From Siderastrea siderea (Eukaryota > Cnidaria > Anthozoa > Scleractinia > Rhizangiidae), in contig OZ034971.1 of the NCBI GenBank assembly GCA_964030785.1, positions 12,547,579-12,611,578 of the forward strand: DNA of 64,000 bases, given 5' to 3'. This document shows, in pieces, positions 24,201 through 39,200 of this stretch. A model generated the notes under the pieces. The model did not search any database, was not told the DNA's origin, and was given only the letters and a program-made list of their open reading frames with translations. The translations under genes were made by a program, and so were the position numbers. Every line of letters begins with the position of its first letter. The stretch's first letter is position 1.

Positions 24201-27200
24201 GCTCACTGCCACAGATGACAACGAACTACTGCTGGCTAGGCTGCTTGAAACAGACACTGATGGCGACACCACTCCTGACGTTAGCAGCTTAGAAGACACT
24301 GAAGACGATGCGGATGAACTTTGATCTACTGGCACACTTGAGCTCACTGCCACAGCTGCTGACGAACTACTACTCGCTGGGCTGCTCGAAACTGCCACTG
24401 ATGGCGACACCAGTGCTGAGGATGACACCAGCCCAGAAGACACTAAAGGTGATATGGATATACTTTGATCCATTGCCGGACTCGTGCTCACTCCCACAGA
24501 TGACGACGAACTCCTGCTAGCTAAGCTGCTTGAAAAGGACACTGATGTCGACACCACTCCTGAGGATGACACCAGCAGAGACGACACTGAAGGCGATAAG
24601 GATTTAGTTTGATCTATTGCCCGACTCAAGCTCACTGGCACAGATGACAACGAACTACTGCTAGCTACGCTGCTTGAAACAGACACTGATGGCGACACCA
24701 CTGCTGAGGACGACACCAGCCCAGACGACACTGAAGACGATACAGATGTACTTTGATCCGTTGGTCGACTCGAGCTCACCACCACAGATGAGGACGAACT
24801 ACTGCTTCCTAGGTTCCTTGAAACAGACACTGATCGCGACACCACCGCCGAGGAGGACACCAGCCAAGAGGACACTGAAAGGAATACGGATGTACTTTGA
24901 TCTATTGCCCGACTTGAACTCACTGCCACAGATGACAACGAACTGTTGCTCGCTAGAGTGCTTGAAACAGACACTGATGGCGACACGACTCCTGAGGATG
25001 ACACTAGCCCAGAAGAGAGTGAAGGCAATAGGGATGTACTTTGATCTATCGCCCGACTCGAGCTTAGTGCGACAGATGACAACGAACTACTGCTGGCTAG
25101 CCTGCTTGAAACAGACACTGATGGCAACACCACTCCTGACGATGTTACCAGCCCAGAAGACAGTGAAGACGATGCGGATGTACTGTGATCTATTGTTACA
25201 CTTGAGCTCACTGCCACAGATGACCAAGAACTCCTGCTTGCTAGGCTGCTTGAAACAGACACTGATGGCAACACCACTCCTGAGGATGACACCAGCCCAG
25301 ACGACACTGAAGGTGATACGGATGTACTCTGATCTATTCCCCGACTCGAGCTCACTGGCACAGATGACAACGAACTACTGCTCACTACGATGCTTGAAAC
25401 AGACACCGATGGCGACACTACTACTGAGGATGACACAAGCAAAGACGACACTGCAGGCGATACGGATGTACTCTTATCTATTGGCCGACTCGAGCTCTCT
25501 GCCACAGATGAGGACGAACTTCTGCTTGTTAGGTTGCTTGAAAAAGACACTGATCGCGACACCACCGCTGAGGACGACACCAGCCAAGAAGACACTGAAG
25601 GTGATACGGATGTACTTAGATCTATTGTCCCTTTCAAGGTCACTGCCACAGATGACGACGAACTACTGCTTGCTAGGCTGCTTGAAACAGACACTGATGG
25701 CGACACCACTGATGAAGATGAGACAAGCCCAGAAGACACTGAAGGCGATACGGAAGTACTTTGATCTATCGTCCCACTTGAGCTCACTGCCACAGATGAC
25801 AACGAACTACTGCTGGCTAGGCTGCTTGAAACAGACACTGATGGCGACACCACTCCTGACGTTAGCAGCTTAGAAGACACTGAAGACGATGCGGATGAAC
25901 TTTGATCTACTGGCACACTTGAGCTCACTGCCACAGCTGCTGACGAACTACTACTCGCTGGGCTGCTCGAAACTGCCACTGATGGCGACACCAGTGCTGA
26001 GGATGACACCAGCCCAGAAGACACTGAAGGTGATATGGATGTACTTTGATCCATTGCCGGACTCGTGCTCACTCCCACAGATGACGACGAACTCCTGCTA
26101 GCTAAGCTGCTTGAAAAAGACACTGATGTCGACACCACTCCTGAGGATGACACCAGCAGAGAAGACACTGAAGGCGATAAGGATTTAGTTTGATCTATTG
26201 CCCGACTCAAGCTCACTGGCACAGATGACAACGAACTACTGCTAGCTACGCTGCTTGAAACAGACACTGATGGCGACACCACTGCTGAGGATGACACCAG
26301 CCCAGGCGACACTGAAGACGATACAGATGTACTTTGATCCGTTGGTCGACTCGAGCTCACCACCACAGATGAGGACGAACTACTGCTTCCTAGGTTCCTT
26401 GAAACAGACACTGATCGCGACACCACCGCCGAGGAGGACACCAGCCAAGAGGACACTGAAAGGAATACGGATGTACTTTGATCTATTGCCCGACTTGAAC
26501 TCACTGCCACAGATGACAACGAACTGTTGCTCGCTAGAGTGCTTGAAACAGACACTGATGGCGACACGACTCCTGAGGATGACACTAGCCCAGAAGAGAG
26601 TGAAGGCAATAGGGATGTACTTTGATCTATCGCCCGACTCGAGTTTAGTGCGACAGATGACAACGAACTACTGCTGGCTAGCCTGCTTGAAACAGACACT
26701 GATGGCAACACCACTCCTGACGATGTTACCAGCCCAGAAGACAGTGAAGACGATGCGGATGTACTGTGATCTATTGTTACACTTGAGCTCACTGCCACAG
26801 ATGACCAAGAACTCCTGCTTGCTAGGCTGCTTGAAACAGACACTGATGGCAACACCACTCCTGAGGATGACACCAGCCCAGACGACACTGAAGGTGATAC
26901 GGATGTACTCTGATCTATTCCCCGACTCGAGCTCACTGGCACAGATGACAACGAACTACTGCTCACTACGATGCTTGAAACAGACACTGATGGCGACGCT
27001 ACTGCTGAGGATGACACAAGCAAAGACGACACTGCAGGCGATACGGATGTACTCTTATCTATTGGCCGACTCGAGCTCTCTGCCACAGATGAGGACGAAC
27101 TTCTCCTTGTTAGGTTGCTTGAAAAAGACACTGATCGCGACACCACCGCTGAGGACGACACCAGCCAAGAAGACACTGAAGGTGATACGGATGTACTTAG

Positions 27201-30200
27201 ATCTATTGTCCCTTTCAAGGTCACTGCCACAGATGACGACGAACTACTGCTTGCTAGGCTGCTTGAAACAGACACTGATGGCGACACCACTGATGAAGAT
27301 GAGACAAGCCCAGAAGACACTGAAGGCGATACGGAACTACTTTGATCTATCGTCCCACTTGAGCTCACTGCCACAGATGACAACGAACTACTGCTGGCTA
27401 GGCTGCTTGAAACAGACACTGATGGCGACACCACTCCTGACGTTAGCAGCTTAGAAGACACTGAAGACGATGCGGATGAACTTTGATCTACTGGCACACT
27501 TGAGCTCACTGCCACAGCTGCTGACGAACTACTACTCGCTGGGCTGCTCGAAACTGCCACTGATGGCGAAACAGGTGCTGAGGATGACACCAGCCCAGAA
27601 GACACTGAAGGTGATATGGATGTACTTTGATCCATTGCCGGACTCGTGCTCACTCCCACAGATGACGACGAACTCCTGCTAGCTAAGCTGCTTGAAAAGG
27701 ACACTGATGTCGACACCACTCCTGAGGATGACACCAGCAGAGACGACACTGAAGGCGATAAGGATTTAGTTTGATCTATTGCCCGACTCAAGCTCACTGG
27801 CACAGATGACAACGAACTACTGCTAGCTACGCTGCTTGAAACAGACACTGATGGCGACACCACTGCTGAGGACGACACCAGCCCAGACGACACTGAAGAC
27901 GATACAGATGTACTTTGATCCGTTGGTCGACTCGAGCTCACCACCACAGATGAGGACGAACTACTGCTTCCTAGGTTCCTTGAAACAGACACTGATCGCG
28001 ACACCACCGCCGAGGAGGACACCAGCCAAGAGGACACTGAAAGGAATATGGATGTACTTTGATCTATTGCCCGACTTGAACTCACTGCCACAGATGACAA
28101 CGAACTGTTGCTCGCTAGAGTGCTTGAAACAGACACTGATGGCGACACGACTCCTGAGGATGACACTAGCCCAGAAGAGAGTGAAGGCAATAGGGATGTA
28201 CTTTGATCTATCGCCCGACTCGAGCTTAGTGCGACAGATGACAACGAACTACTGCTGGCTAGCCTGCTTGAAACAGACACTGATGGCAACACCACTCCTG
28301 ACGATGTTACCAGCCCAGAAGACAGTGAAGACGATGCGGATGTACTGTGATCTATTGTTACACTTGAGCTCACTGCCACAGATGACCAAGAACTCCTGCT
28401 TGCTAGGCTGCTTGAAACAGACACTGATGGCAACACCACTCCTGAGGATGACACCAGCCCAGACGACACTGAAGGTGATACGGATGTACTCTGATCTATT
28501 CCCCGACTCGAGCTCACTGGCACAGATGACAACGAACTACTGCTCACTACGATGCTTGAAACAGACACTGATGGCGACGCTACTGCTGAGGATGACACAA
28601 GCAAAGACGACACTGCAGGCGATACGGATGTACTCTTATCTATTGGCCGACTCGAGCTCTCTGCCACAGATGAGGACGAACTTCTGCTTGTTAGGTTGCT
28701 TGAAAAAGACACTGATCGCGACACCACCGATGAGGACGACACCAGCCAAGAAGACACTGAAGGTGATACGGATGTACTTAGATCTATTGTCCCTTTCAAG
28801 GTCACTGCCACAGATGACGACGAACTACTGCTTGCTAGGCTGCTTGAAACAGACACTGATGGCGACACCACTGATGAAGATGAGACAAGCCCAGAAGACA
28901 CTGAAGGCGATACGGAACTACTTTGATCTATCGTCCCACTTGAACTCACTGCCACAGATGACAACGAACTACTGCTGGCTAGGCTGCTTGAAACAGACAC
29001 TGATGGCGACACCACTCCTGACGTTAGCAGCTTAGAAGACACTGAAGACGATGCGGATGAACTTTGATCTACTGGCACACTTGAGCTCACTGCCACAGCT
29101 GCTGACGAACTACTACTCGCTGGGCTGCTCGAAACTGCCACTGATGGCGACACCAGTGCTGAGGATGACACCAGCCCAGAAGACACTAAAGGTGATATGG
29201 ATGTACTTTGATCCATTGCCGGACTCGTGCTCACTCCCACAGATGACGACGAACTCCTGCTAGCTAAGCTGCTTGAAAAGGACACTGATGTCGACACCAC
29301 TCCTGAGGATGACACCAGCAGAGACGACACTGAAGGCGATAAGGATTTAGTTTGATCTATTGCCCGACTCAAGCTCACTGGCACAGATGACAACGAACTA
29401 CTGCTAGCTACGCTGCTTGAAACAGACCCTGATGGCGACACCACTGCTGAGGACGATACCAGCCCAGACGACACTGAAGACGATACAGATGTACTTTGAT
29501 CCGTTGGTCGACTCGAGCTCACCACCACAGATGAGGACGAACTACTGCTTCCTAGGTTCCTTGAAACAGACACTGATCGCGACACCACCGCCGAGGAGGA
29601 CACCAGCCAAGAGGACACTGAAAGGAATACGGATGTACTTTGATCTATTGCCCGACTTGAACTCACTGCCACAGATGACAACGAACTGTTGCTCGCTAGA
29701 GTGCTTGAAACAGACACTGATGGCGACACGACTCCTGAGGATGACACTAGCCCAGAAGAGAGTGAAGGCAATAGGGATGTACTTTGATCTATCGCCCGAC
29801 TCGAGCTTAGTGCGACAGATGAAAACGAACTACTGCTGGCTAGCCTGCTTGAAACAGACACTGATGGCAACACCACTCCTGACGATGTTACCAGCCCAGA
29901 AGACAGTGAAGACGATGCGGATGTACTGTGATCTATTGTTACACTTGAGCTCACTGCCACAGATGACCAAGAACTCCTGCTTGCTAGGCTGCTTGAAACA
30001 GACACTGATGGCAACACCACTCCTGAGGATGACACCAGCCCAGACGACACTGAAGGTGATACGGATGTACTCTGATCTATTCCCCGACTCGAGCTCACTG
30101 GCACAGATGACAACGAACTACTGCTCACTACGATGCTTGAAACAGACACCGATGGCGACACTACTGCTGAGGATGACACAAGCAAAGACGACACTGCAGG

Positions 30201-33200
30201 CGATACGGATGTACTCTTATCTATTGGCCGACTCGAGCTCTCTGCCACAGATGAGGACGAACTTCTGCTTGTTAAGTTGCTTGAAAAAGACACTGATCGC
30301 GACACCACCGCTGAGGACGACACCAGCCAAGAAGACACTGAAGGTGATACGGATGTACTTAGATCTATTGTCCCTTTCAAGGTCACTGCCACAGATGACG
30401 ACGAACTACTGCTTGCTAGGCTGCTTGAAACAGACACTGATGGCGACACCACTGATGAAGATGAGACAAGCCCAGAAGACACTGAAGGCGATACGGAACT
30501 ACTTTGATCTATCGTCCCACTTGAGCTCACTGCCACAGATGACAACGAACTACTGCTGGCTAGGCTGCTTGAAACAGACACTGATGGCGACACCACTCCT
30601 GACGTTAGCAGCTTAGAAGACACTGAAGACGATGCGGATGAACTTTGATCTACTGGCACACTTGAGCTCACTACCACAGCTGCTGACGAACTACTACTCG
30701 CTGGGCTGCTCGAAACTGCCACTGATGGCGACACCAGTGCTGAGGATGACACCAGCCCAGAAGACACTGAAGGTGATATGGATGTACTTTGATCCATTGC
30801 CGGACTCGTGCTCACTCCCACAGATGACGACGAACTCCTGCTAGCTAAGCTGCTTGAAAAAGACACTGATGTCAACACCACTCCTGAGGATGACACCAGC
30901 AGAGAAGACACTGAAGGCGATAAGGATTTAGTTTGATCTATTGCCCGACTCAAGCTCACTGGCACAGATGACAACGAACTACTGCTAGCTACGCTGCTTG
31001 AAACAGACACTGATGGCGACACCACTGCTGAGGACGACACCAGCCCAGACGACACTGAAGACGATACAGATGTACTTTGATCCGTTGGTCGACTCGAGCT
31101 CACCACCACAGATGAGGACGAACTACTGCTTCCTAGGTTCCTTGAAACAGACACTGATCGCGACACCACCGCCGAGGAGGACACCAGCCAAGAGGACACT
31201 GAAAGGAATATGGATGTACTTTGATCTATTGCCCGACTTGAACTCACTGCCACAGATGACAACGAACTGTTGCTCGCTAGAGTGCTTGAAACAGACACTG
31301 ATGGCGACACGACTCCTGAGGATGACACTAGCCCAGAAGAGAGTGAAGGCAATAGGGATGTACTTTGATCTATCGCCCGACTCGAGCTTAGTGCGACAGA
31401 TGACAACGAACTACTGCTGGCTAGCCTGCTTGAAACAGACACTGATGGCAACACCACTCCTGACGATGTTACCAGCCCAGAAGACAGTGAAGACGATGCG
31501 GATGTACTGTGATCTATTGTTACACTTGAGCTCACTGCCACAGATGACCAAGAACTCCTGCTTGCTAGGCTGCTTGAAACAGACACTGATGGCAACACCA
31601 CTCCTGAGGATGACACCAGCCCAGACGACACTGAAGGTGATACGGATGTACTCTGATCTATTCCCCGACTCGAGCTCACTGGCACAGATGACAACGAACT
31701 ACTGCTCACTACGATGCTTGAAACAGACACTGATGGCGACGCTACTGCTGAGGATGACACAAGCAAAGACGACACTGCAGGCGATACGGATGTACTCTTA
31801 TCTATTGGCCGACTCGAGCTCTCTGCCACAGATGAGGACGAACTTCTGCTTGTTAGGTTGCTTGAAAAAGACACTGATCGCGACACCACCGATGAGGACG
31901 ACACCAGCCAAGAAGACACTGAAGGTGATACGGATGTACTTAGATCTATTGTCCCTTTCAAGGTCACTGCCACAGATGACGACGAACTACTGCTTGCTAG
32001 GCTGCTTGAAACAGACACTGATGGCGACACCACTGATGAAGATGAGACAAGCCCAGAAGACACTGAAGGCGATACGGAACTACTTTGATCTATCGTCCCA
32101 CTTGAACTCACTGCCACAGATGACAACGAACTACTGCTGGCTAGGCTGCTTGAAACAGACACTGATGGCGACACCACTCCTGACGTTAGCAGCTTAGAAG
32201 ACACTGAAGACGATGCGGATGAACTTTGATCTACTGGCACACTTGAGCTCACTGCCACAGCTGCTGACGAACTACTACTCGCTGGGCTGCTCGAAACTGC
32301 CACTGATGGCGACACCAGTGCTGAGGATGACACCAGCCCAGAAGACACTAAAGGTGATATGGATGTACTTTGATCCATTGCCGGACTCGTGCTCACTCCC
32401 ACAGATGACGACGAACTCCTGCTAGCTAAGCTGCTTGAAAAGGACACTGATGTCGACACCACTCCTGAGGATGACACCAGCAGAGACGACACTGAAGGCG
32501 ATAAGGATTTAGTTTGATCTATTGCCCGACTCAAGCTCACTGGCACAGATGACAACGAACTACTGCTAGCTACGCTGCTTGAAACAGACCCTGATGGCGA
32601 CACCACTGCTGAGGACGATACCAGCCCAGACGACACTGAAGACGATACAGATGTACTTTGATCCGTTGGTCGACTCGAGCTCACCACCACAGATGAGGAC
32701 GAACTACTGCTTCCTAGGTTCCTTGAAACAGACACTGATCGCGACACCACCGCCGAGGAGGACACCAGCCAAGAGGACACTGAAAGGAATACGGATGTAC
32801 TTTGATCTATTGCCCGACTTGAACTCACTGCCACAGATGACAACGAACTGTTGCTCGCTAGAGTGCTTGAAACAGACACTGATGGCGACACGACTCCTGA
32901 GGATGACACTAGCCCAGAAGAGAGTGAAGGCAATAGGGATGTACTTTGATCTATCGCCCGACTCGAGCTTAGTGCGACAGATGAAAACGAACTACTGCTG
33001 GCTAGCCTGCTTGAAACAGACACTGATGGCAACACCACTCCTGACGATGTTACCAGCCCAGAAGACAGTGAAGACGATGCGGATGTACTGTGATCTATTG
33101 TTACACTTGAGCTCACTGCCACAGATGACCAAGAACTCCTGCTTGCTAGGCTGCTTGAAACAGACACTGATGGCAACACCACTCCTGAGGATGACACCAG

Positions 33201-36200
33201 CCCAGACGACACTGAAGGTGATACGGATGTACTCTGATCTATTCCCCGACTCGAGCTCACTGGCACAGATGACAACGAACTACTGCTCACTACGATGCTT
33301 GAAACAGACACCGATGGCGACACTACTGCTGAGGATGACACAAGCAAAGACGACACTGCAGGCGATACGGATGTACTCTTATCTATTGGCCGACTCGAGC
33401 TCTCTGCCACAGATGAGGACGAACTTCTGCTTGTTAAGTTGCTTGAAAAAGACACTGATCGCGACACCACCGCTGAGGACGACACCAGCCAAGAAGACAC
33501 TGAAGGTGATACGGATGTACTTAGATCTATTGTCCCTTTCAAGGTCACTGCCACAGATGACGACGAACTACTGCTTGCTAGGCTGCTTGAAACAGACACT
33601 GATGGCGACACCACTGATGAAGATGAGACAAGCCCAGAAGACACTGAAGGCGATACGGAACTACTTTGATCTATCGTCCCACTTGAGCTCACTGCCACAG
33701 ATGACAACGAACTACTGCTGGCTAGGCTGCTTGAAACAGACACTGATGGCGACACCACTCCTGACGTTAGCAGCTTAGAAGACACTGAAGACGATGCGGA
33801 TGAACTTTGATCTACTGGCACACTTGAGCTCACTACCACAGCTGCTGACGAACTACTACTCGCTGGGCTGCTCGAAACTGCCACTGATGGCGACACCAGT
33901 GCTGAGGATGACACCAGCCCAGAAGACACTGAAGGTGATATGGATGTACTTTGATCCATTGCCGGACTCGTGCTCACTCCCACAGATGACGACGAACTCC
34001 TGCTAGCTAAGCTGCTTGAAAAAGACACTGCTGTCAACACCACTCCTGAGGATGACACCAGCAGAGAAGACACTGAAGGCGATAAGGATTTAGTTTGATC
34101 TATTGCCCGACTCAAGCTCACTGGCACAGATGACAACGAACTACTGCTAGCTACGCTGCTTGAAACAGACCCTGATGGCGACACCACTGCTGAGGACGAT
34201 ACCAGCCCAGACGACACTGAAGACGATACAGATGTACTTTGATCCGTTGGTCGACTCGAGCTCACCACCACAGATGAGGACGAACTACTGCTTCCTAGGT
34301 TCCTTGAAACAGACACTGATCGCGACACCACCGCCGAGGAGGACACCAGCCAAGAGGACACTGAAAGGAATACGGATGTACTTTGATCTATTGCCCGACT
34401 TGAACTCACTGCCACAGATGACAACGAACTGTTGCTCGCTAGAGTGCTTGAAACAGACACTGATGGCGACACGACTCCTGAGGATGACACTAGCCCAGAA
34501 GAGAGTGAAGGCAATAGGGATGTACTTTGATCTATCGCCCGACTCGAGCTTAGTGCGACAGATGAAAACGAACTACTGCTGGCTAGCCTGCTTGAAACAG
34601 ACACTGATGGCAACACCACTCCTGACGATGTTACCAGCCCAGAAGACAGTGAAGACGATGCGGATGTACTGTGATCTATTGTTACACTTGAGCTCACTGC
34701 CACAGATGACCAAGAACTCCTGCTTGCTAGGCTGCTTGAAACAGACACTGATGGCAACACCACTCCTGAGGATGACACCAGCCCAGACGACACTGAAGGT
34801 GATACGGATGTACTCTGATCTATTCCCCGACTCGAGCTCACTGGCACAGATGACAACGAACTACTGCTCACTACGATGCTTGAAACAGACACCGATGGCG
34901 ACACTACTGCTGAGGATGACACAAGCAAAGACGACACTGCAGGCGATACGGATGTACTCTTATCTATTGGCCGACTCGAGCTCTCTGCCACAGATGAGGA
35001 CGAACTTCTGCTTGTTAAGTTGCTTGAAAAAGACACTGATCGCGACACCACCGCTGAGGACGACACCAGCCAAGAAGACACTGAAGGTGATACGGATGTA
35101 CTTAGATCTATTGTCCCTTTCAAGGTCACTGCCACAGATGACGACGAACTACTGCTTGCTAGGCTGCTTGAAACAGACACTGATGGCGACACCACTGATG
35201 AAGATGAGACAAGCCCAGAAGACACTGAAGGCGATACGGAACTACTTTGATCTATCGTCCCACTTGAGCTCACTGCCACAGATGACAACGAACTACTGCT
35301 GGCTAGGCTGCTTGAAACAGACACTGATGGCGACACCACTCCTGACGTTAGCAGCTTAGAAGACACTGAAGACGATGCGGATGAACTTTGATCTACTGGC
35401 ACACTTGAGCTCACTACCACAGCTGCTGACGAACTACTACTCGCTGGGCTGCTCGAAACTGCCACTGATGGCGACACCAGTGCTGAGGATGACACCAGCC
35501 CAGAAGACACTGAAGGTGATATGGATGTACTTTGATCCATTGCCGGACTCGTGCTCACTCCCACAGATGACGACGAACTCCTGCTAGCTAAGCTGCTTGA
35601 AAAAGACACTGATGTCAACACCACTCCTGAGGATGACACCAGCAGAGAAGACACTGAAGGCGATAAGGATTTAGTTTGATCTATTGCCCGACTCAAGCTC
35701 ACTGGCACAGATGACAACGAACTACTGCTAGCTACGCTGCTTGAAACAGACACTGATGGCGACACCACTGCTGAGGATGACACCAGCCCAGGCGACACTG
35801 AAGACGATACAGATGTACTTTGATCCGTTGGTCGACTCGAGCTCACCACCACAGATGAGGACGAACTACTGCTTCCTAGGTTCCTTGAAACAGACACTGA
35901 TCGCGACACCACCGCCGAGGAGGACACCAGCCAAGAGGACACTGAAAGGAATACGGATGTACTTTGATCTATTGCCCGACTTGAACTCACTGCCACAGAT
36001 GACAACGAACTGTTGCTCGCTAGAGTGCTTGAAACAGACACTGATGGCGACACGACTCCTGAGGATGACACTAGCCCAGAAGAGAGTGAAGGCAATAGGG
36101 ATGTACTTTGATCTATCGCCCGACTCGAGCTTAGTGCGACAGATGACAACGAACTACTGCTGGCTAGCCTGCTTGAAACAGACACTGATGGCAACACCAC

Positions 36201-39200
36201 TCCTGACGATGTTACCAGCCCAGAAGACAGTGAAGACGATGCGGATGTACTGTGATCTATTGTTACACTTGAGCTCACTGCCACAGATGACCAAGAACTC
36301 CTGCTTGCTAGGCTGCTTGAAACAGACACTGATGGCAACACCACTCCTGAGGATGACACCAGCCCAGACGACACTGAAGGTGATACGGATGTACTCTGAT
36401 CTATTCCCCGACTCGAGCTCACCGGCACAGATGACAACGAACTACTGCTCACTACGATGCTTGAAACAGACACTGATGGCGACGCTACTGCTGAGGATGA
36501 CACAAGCAAAGACGACACTGCAGGCGATACGGATGTACTCTTATCTATTGGCCGACTCGAGCTCTCTGCCACAGATGAGGACGAACTTCTGCTTGTTAGG
36601 TTGCTTGAAAAAGACACTGATCGCGACACCACCGCTGAGGACGACACCAGCCAAGAAGACACTGAAGGTGATACGGATGTACTTAGATCTATTGTCCCTT
36701 TCAAGGTCACTGCCACAGATGACGACGAACTACTGCTTGCTAGGCTGCTTGAAACAGACACTGATGGCGACACCACTGATGAAGATGAGACAAGCCCAGA
36801 AGACACTGAAGGCGATACGGAACTACTTTGATCTATCGTCCCACTTGAGCTCACTGCCACAGATGACAACGAACTACTGCTGGCTAGGCTGCTTGAAACA
36901 GACACTGATGGCGACACCACTCCTGACGTTAGCAGCTTAGAAGACACTGAAGACGATGCGGATGAACTTTGATCTACTGGCACACTTGAGCTCACTGCCA
37001 CAGCTGCTGACGAACTACTACTCGCTGGGCTGCTCGAAACTGCCACTGATGGCGAAACCAGTGCTGAGGATGACACCAGCCCAGAAGACACTGAAGGTGA
37101 TATGGATGTACTTTGATCCATTGCCGGACTCGTGCTCACTCCCACAGATGACGACGAACTCCTGCTAGCTAAGCTGCTTGAAAAAGACACTGATGTCGAC
37201 ACCACTCCTGAGGATGACACCAGCAGAGACGACACTGAAGGCGATAAGGATTTAGTTTGATCTATTGCCCGACTCAAGCTCACTGGCACAGATGACAACG
37301 AACTACTGCTAGCTACGCTGCTTGAAACAGACACTGATGGCGACACCACTGCTGAGGATGACACCAGCCCAGGCGACACTGAAGACGATACAGATGTACT
37401 TTGATCCGTTGGTCGACTCGAGCTCACCACCACAGATGAGGACGAACTACTGCTTCCTAGGTTCCTTGAAACAGACACTGATCGCGACACCACCGCCGAG
37501 GAGGACACCAGCCAAGAGGACACTGAGAGGAATACGGATGTACTTTGATCTATTGCCCGACTTGAACTCACTGCCACAGATGACAACGAACTGTTGCTCG
37601 CTAGAGTGCTTGAAACAGACACTGATGGCGACACGACTCCTGAGGATGACACTAGCCCAGAAGAGAGTGAAGGCAATAGGGATGTACTTTGATCTATCGC
37701 CCGACTCGAGCTTAGTGCGACAGATGACAACGAACTACTGCTGGCTAGCCTGCTTGAAACAGACACTGATGGCAACACCACTCCTGACGATGTTACCAGC
37801 CCAGAAGACAGTGAAGACGATGCGGATGTACTGTGATCTATTGTTACACTTGAGCTCACTGCCACAGATGACCAAGAACTCCTGCTTGCTAGGCTGCTTG
37901 AAACAGACACTGATGGCAACACCACTCCTGAGGATGACACCAGCCCAGACGACACTGAAGGTGATACGGATGTACTCTGATCTATTCCCCGACTCGAGCT
38001 CACTGGCACAGATGACAACGAACTACTGCTCACTACGATGCTTGAAACAGACACTGATGGCGACACTACTGCTGAGGATGACACAAGCAAAGACGACACT
38101 GCAGGCGATACGGATGTACTCTTATCTATTGGCCGACTCGAGCTCTCTGCCACAGATGAGGACGAACTTCTGCTTGTTAGGTTGCTTGAAAAAGACACTG
38201 ATCGCGACACCACCGCTGAGGACGACACCAGCCAAGAAGACACTGAAGGTGATACGGATGTACTTAGATCTATTGTCCCTTTCAAGGTCACTGCCACAGA
38301 TGACGACGAACTACTGCTTGCTAGGCTGCTTGAAACAGACACTGATGGCGACACCACTGATGAAGATGAGACAAGCCCAGAAGACACTGAAGGCGATACG
38401 GAACTACTTTGATCTATCGTCCCACTTGAGCTCACTGCCACAGATGACAACGAACTACTGCTGGCTAGGCTGCTTGAAACAGACACTGATGGCGACACCA
38501 CTCCTGACGTTAGCAGCTTAGAAGACACTGAAGACGATGCGGATGAACTTTGATCTACTGGCACACTTGAGCTCACTGCCACAGCTGCTGACGAACTACT
38601 ACTCGCTGGGCTGCTCGAAACTGCCACTGATGGCGACACCAGTGCTGAGGATGACACCAGCCCAGAAGACACTGAAGGTGATATGGATGTACTTTGATCC
38701 ATTGCCGGACTCGTGCTCACTCCCACAGATGACGACGAACTCCTGCTAGCTAAGCTGCTTGAAAAGGACACTGATGTCGACACCACTCCTGAGGATGACA
38801 CCAGCAGAGACGACACTGAAGGCGATAAGGATTTAGTTTGATCTATTGCCCGACTCAAGCTCACTGGCACAGATGACAACGAACTACTGCTAGCTACGCT
38901 GCTTGAAACAGACACTGATGGCGACACCACTGCTGAGGATGACACCAGCCCAGGCGACACTGAAGACGATACAGATGTACTTTGATCCGTTGGTCGACTC
39001 GAGCTCACCACCACAGATGAGGACGAACTACTGCTTCCTAGGTTCCTTGAAACAGACACTGATCGCGACACCACCGCCGAGGAGGACACCAGCCAAGAGG
39101 ACACTGAAAGGAATACGGATGTACTTTGATCTATTGCCCGACTTGAACTCACTGCCACAGATGACAACGAACTGTTGCTCGCTAGAGTGCTTGAAACAGA

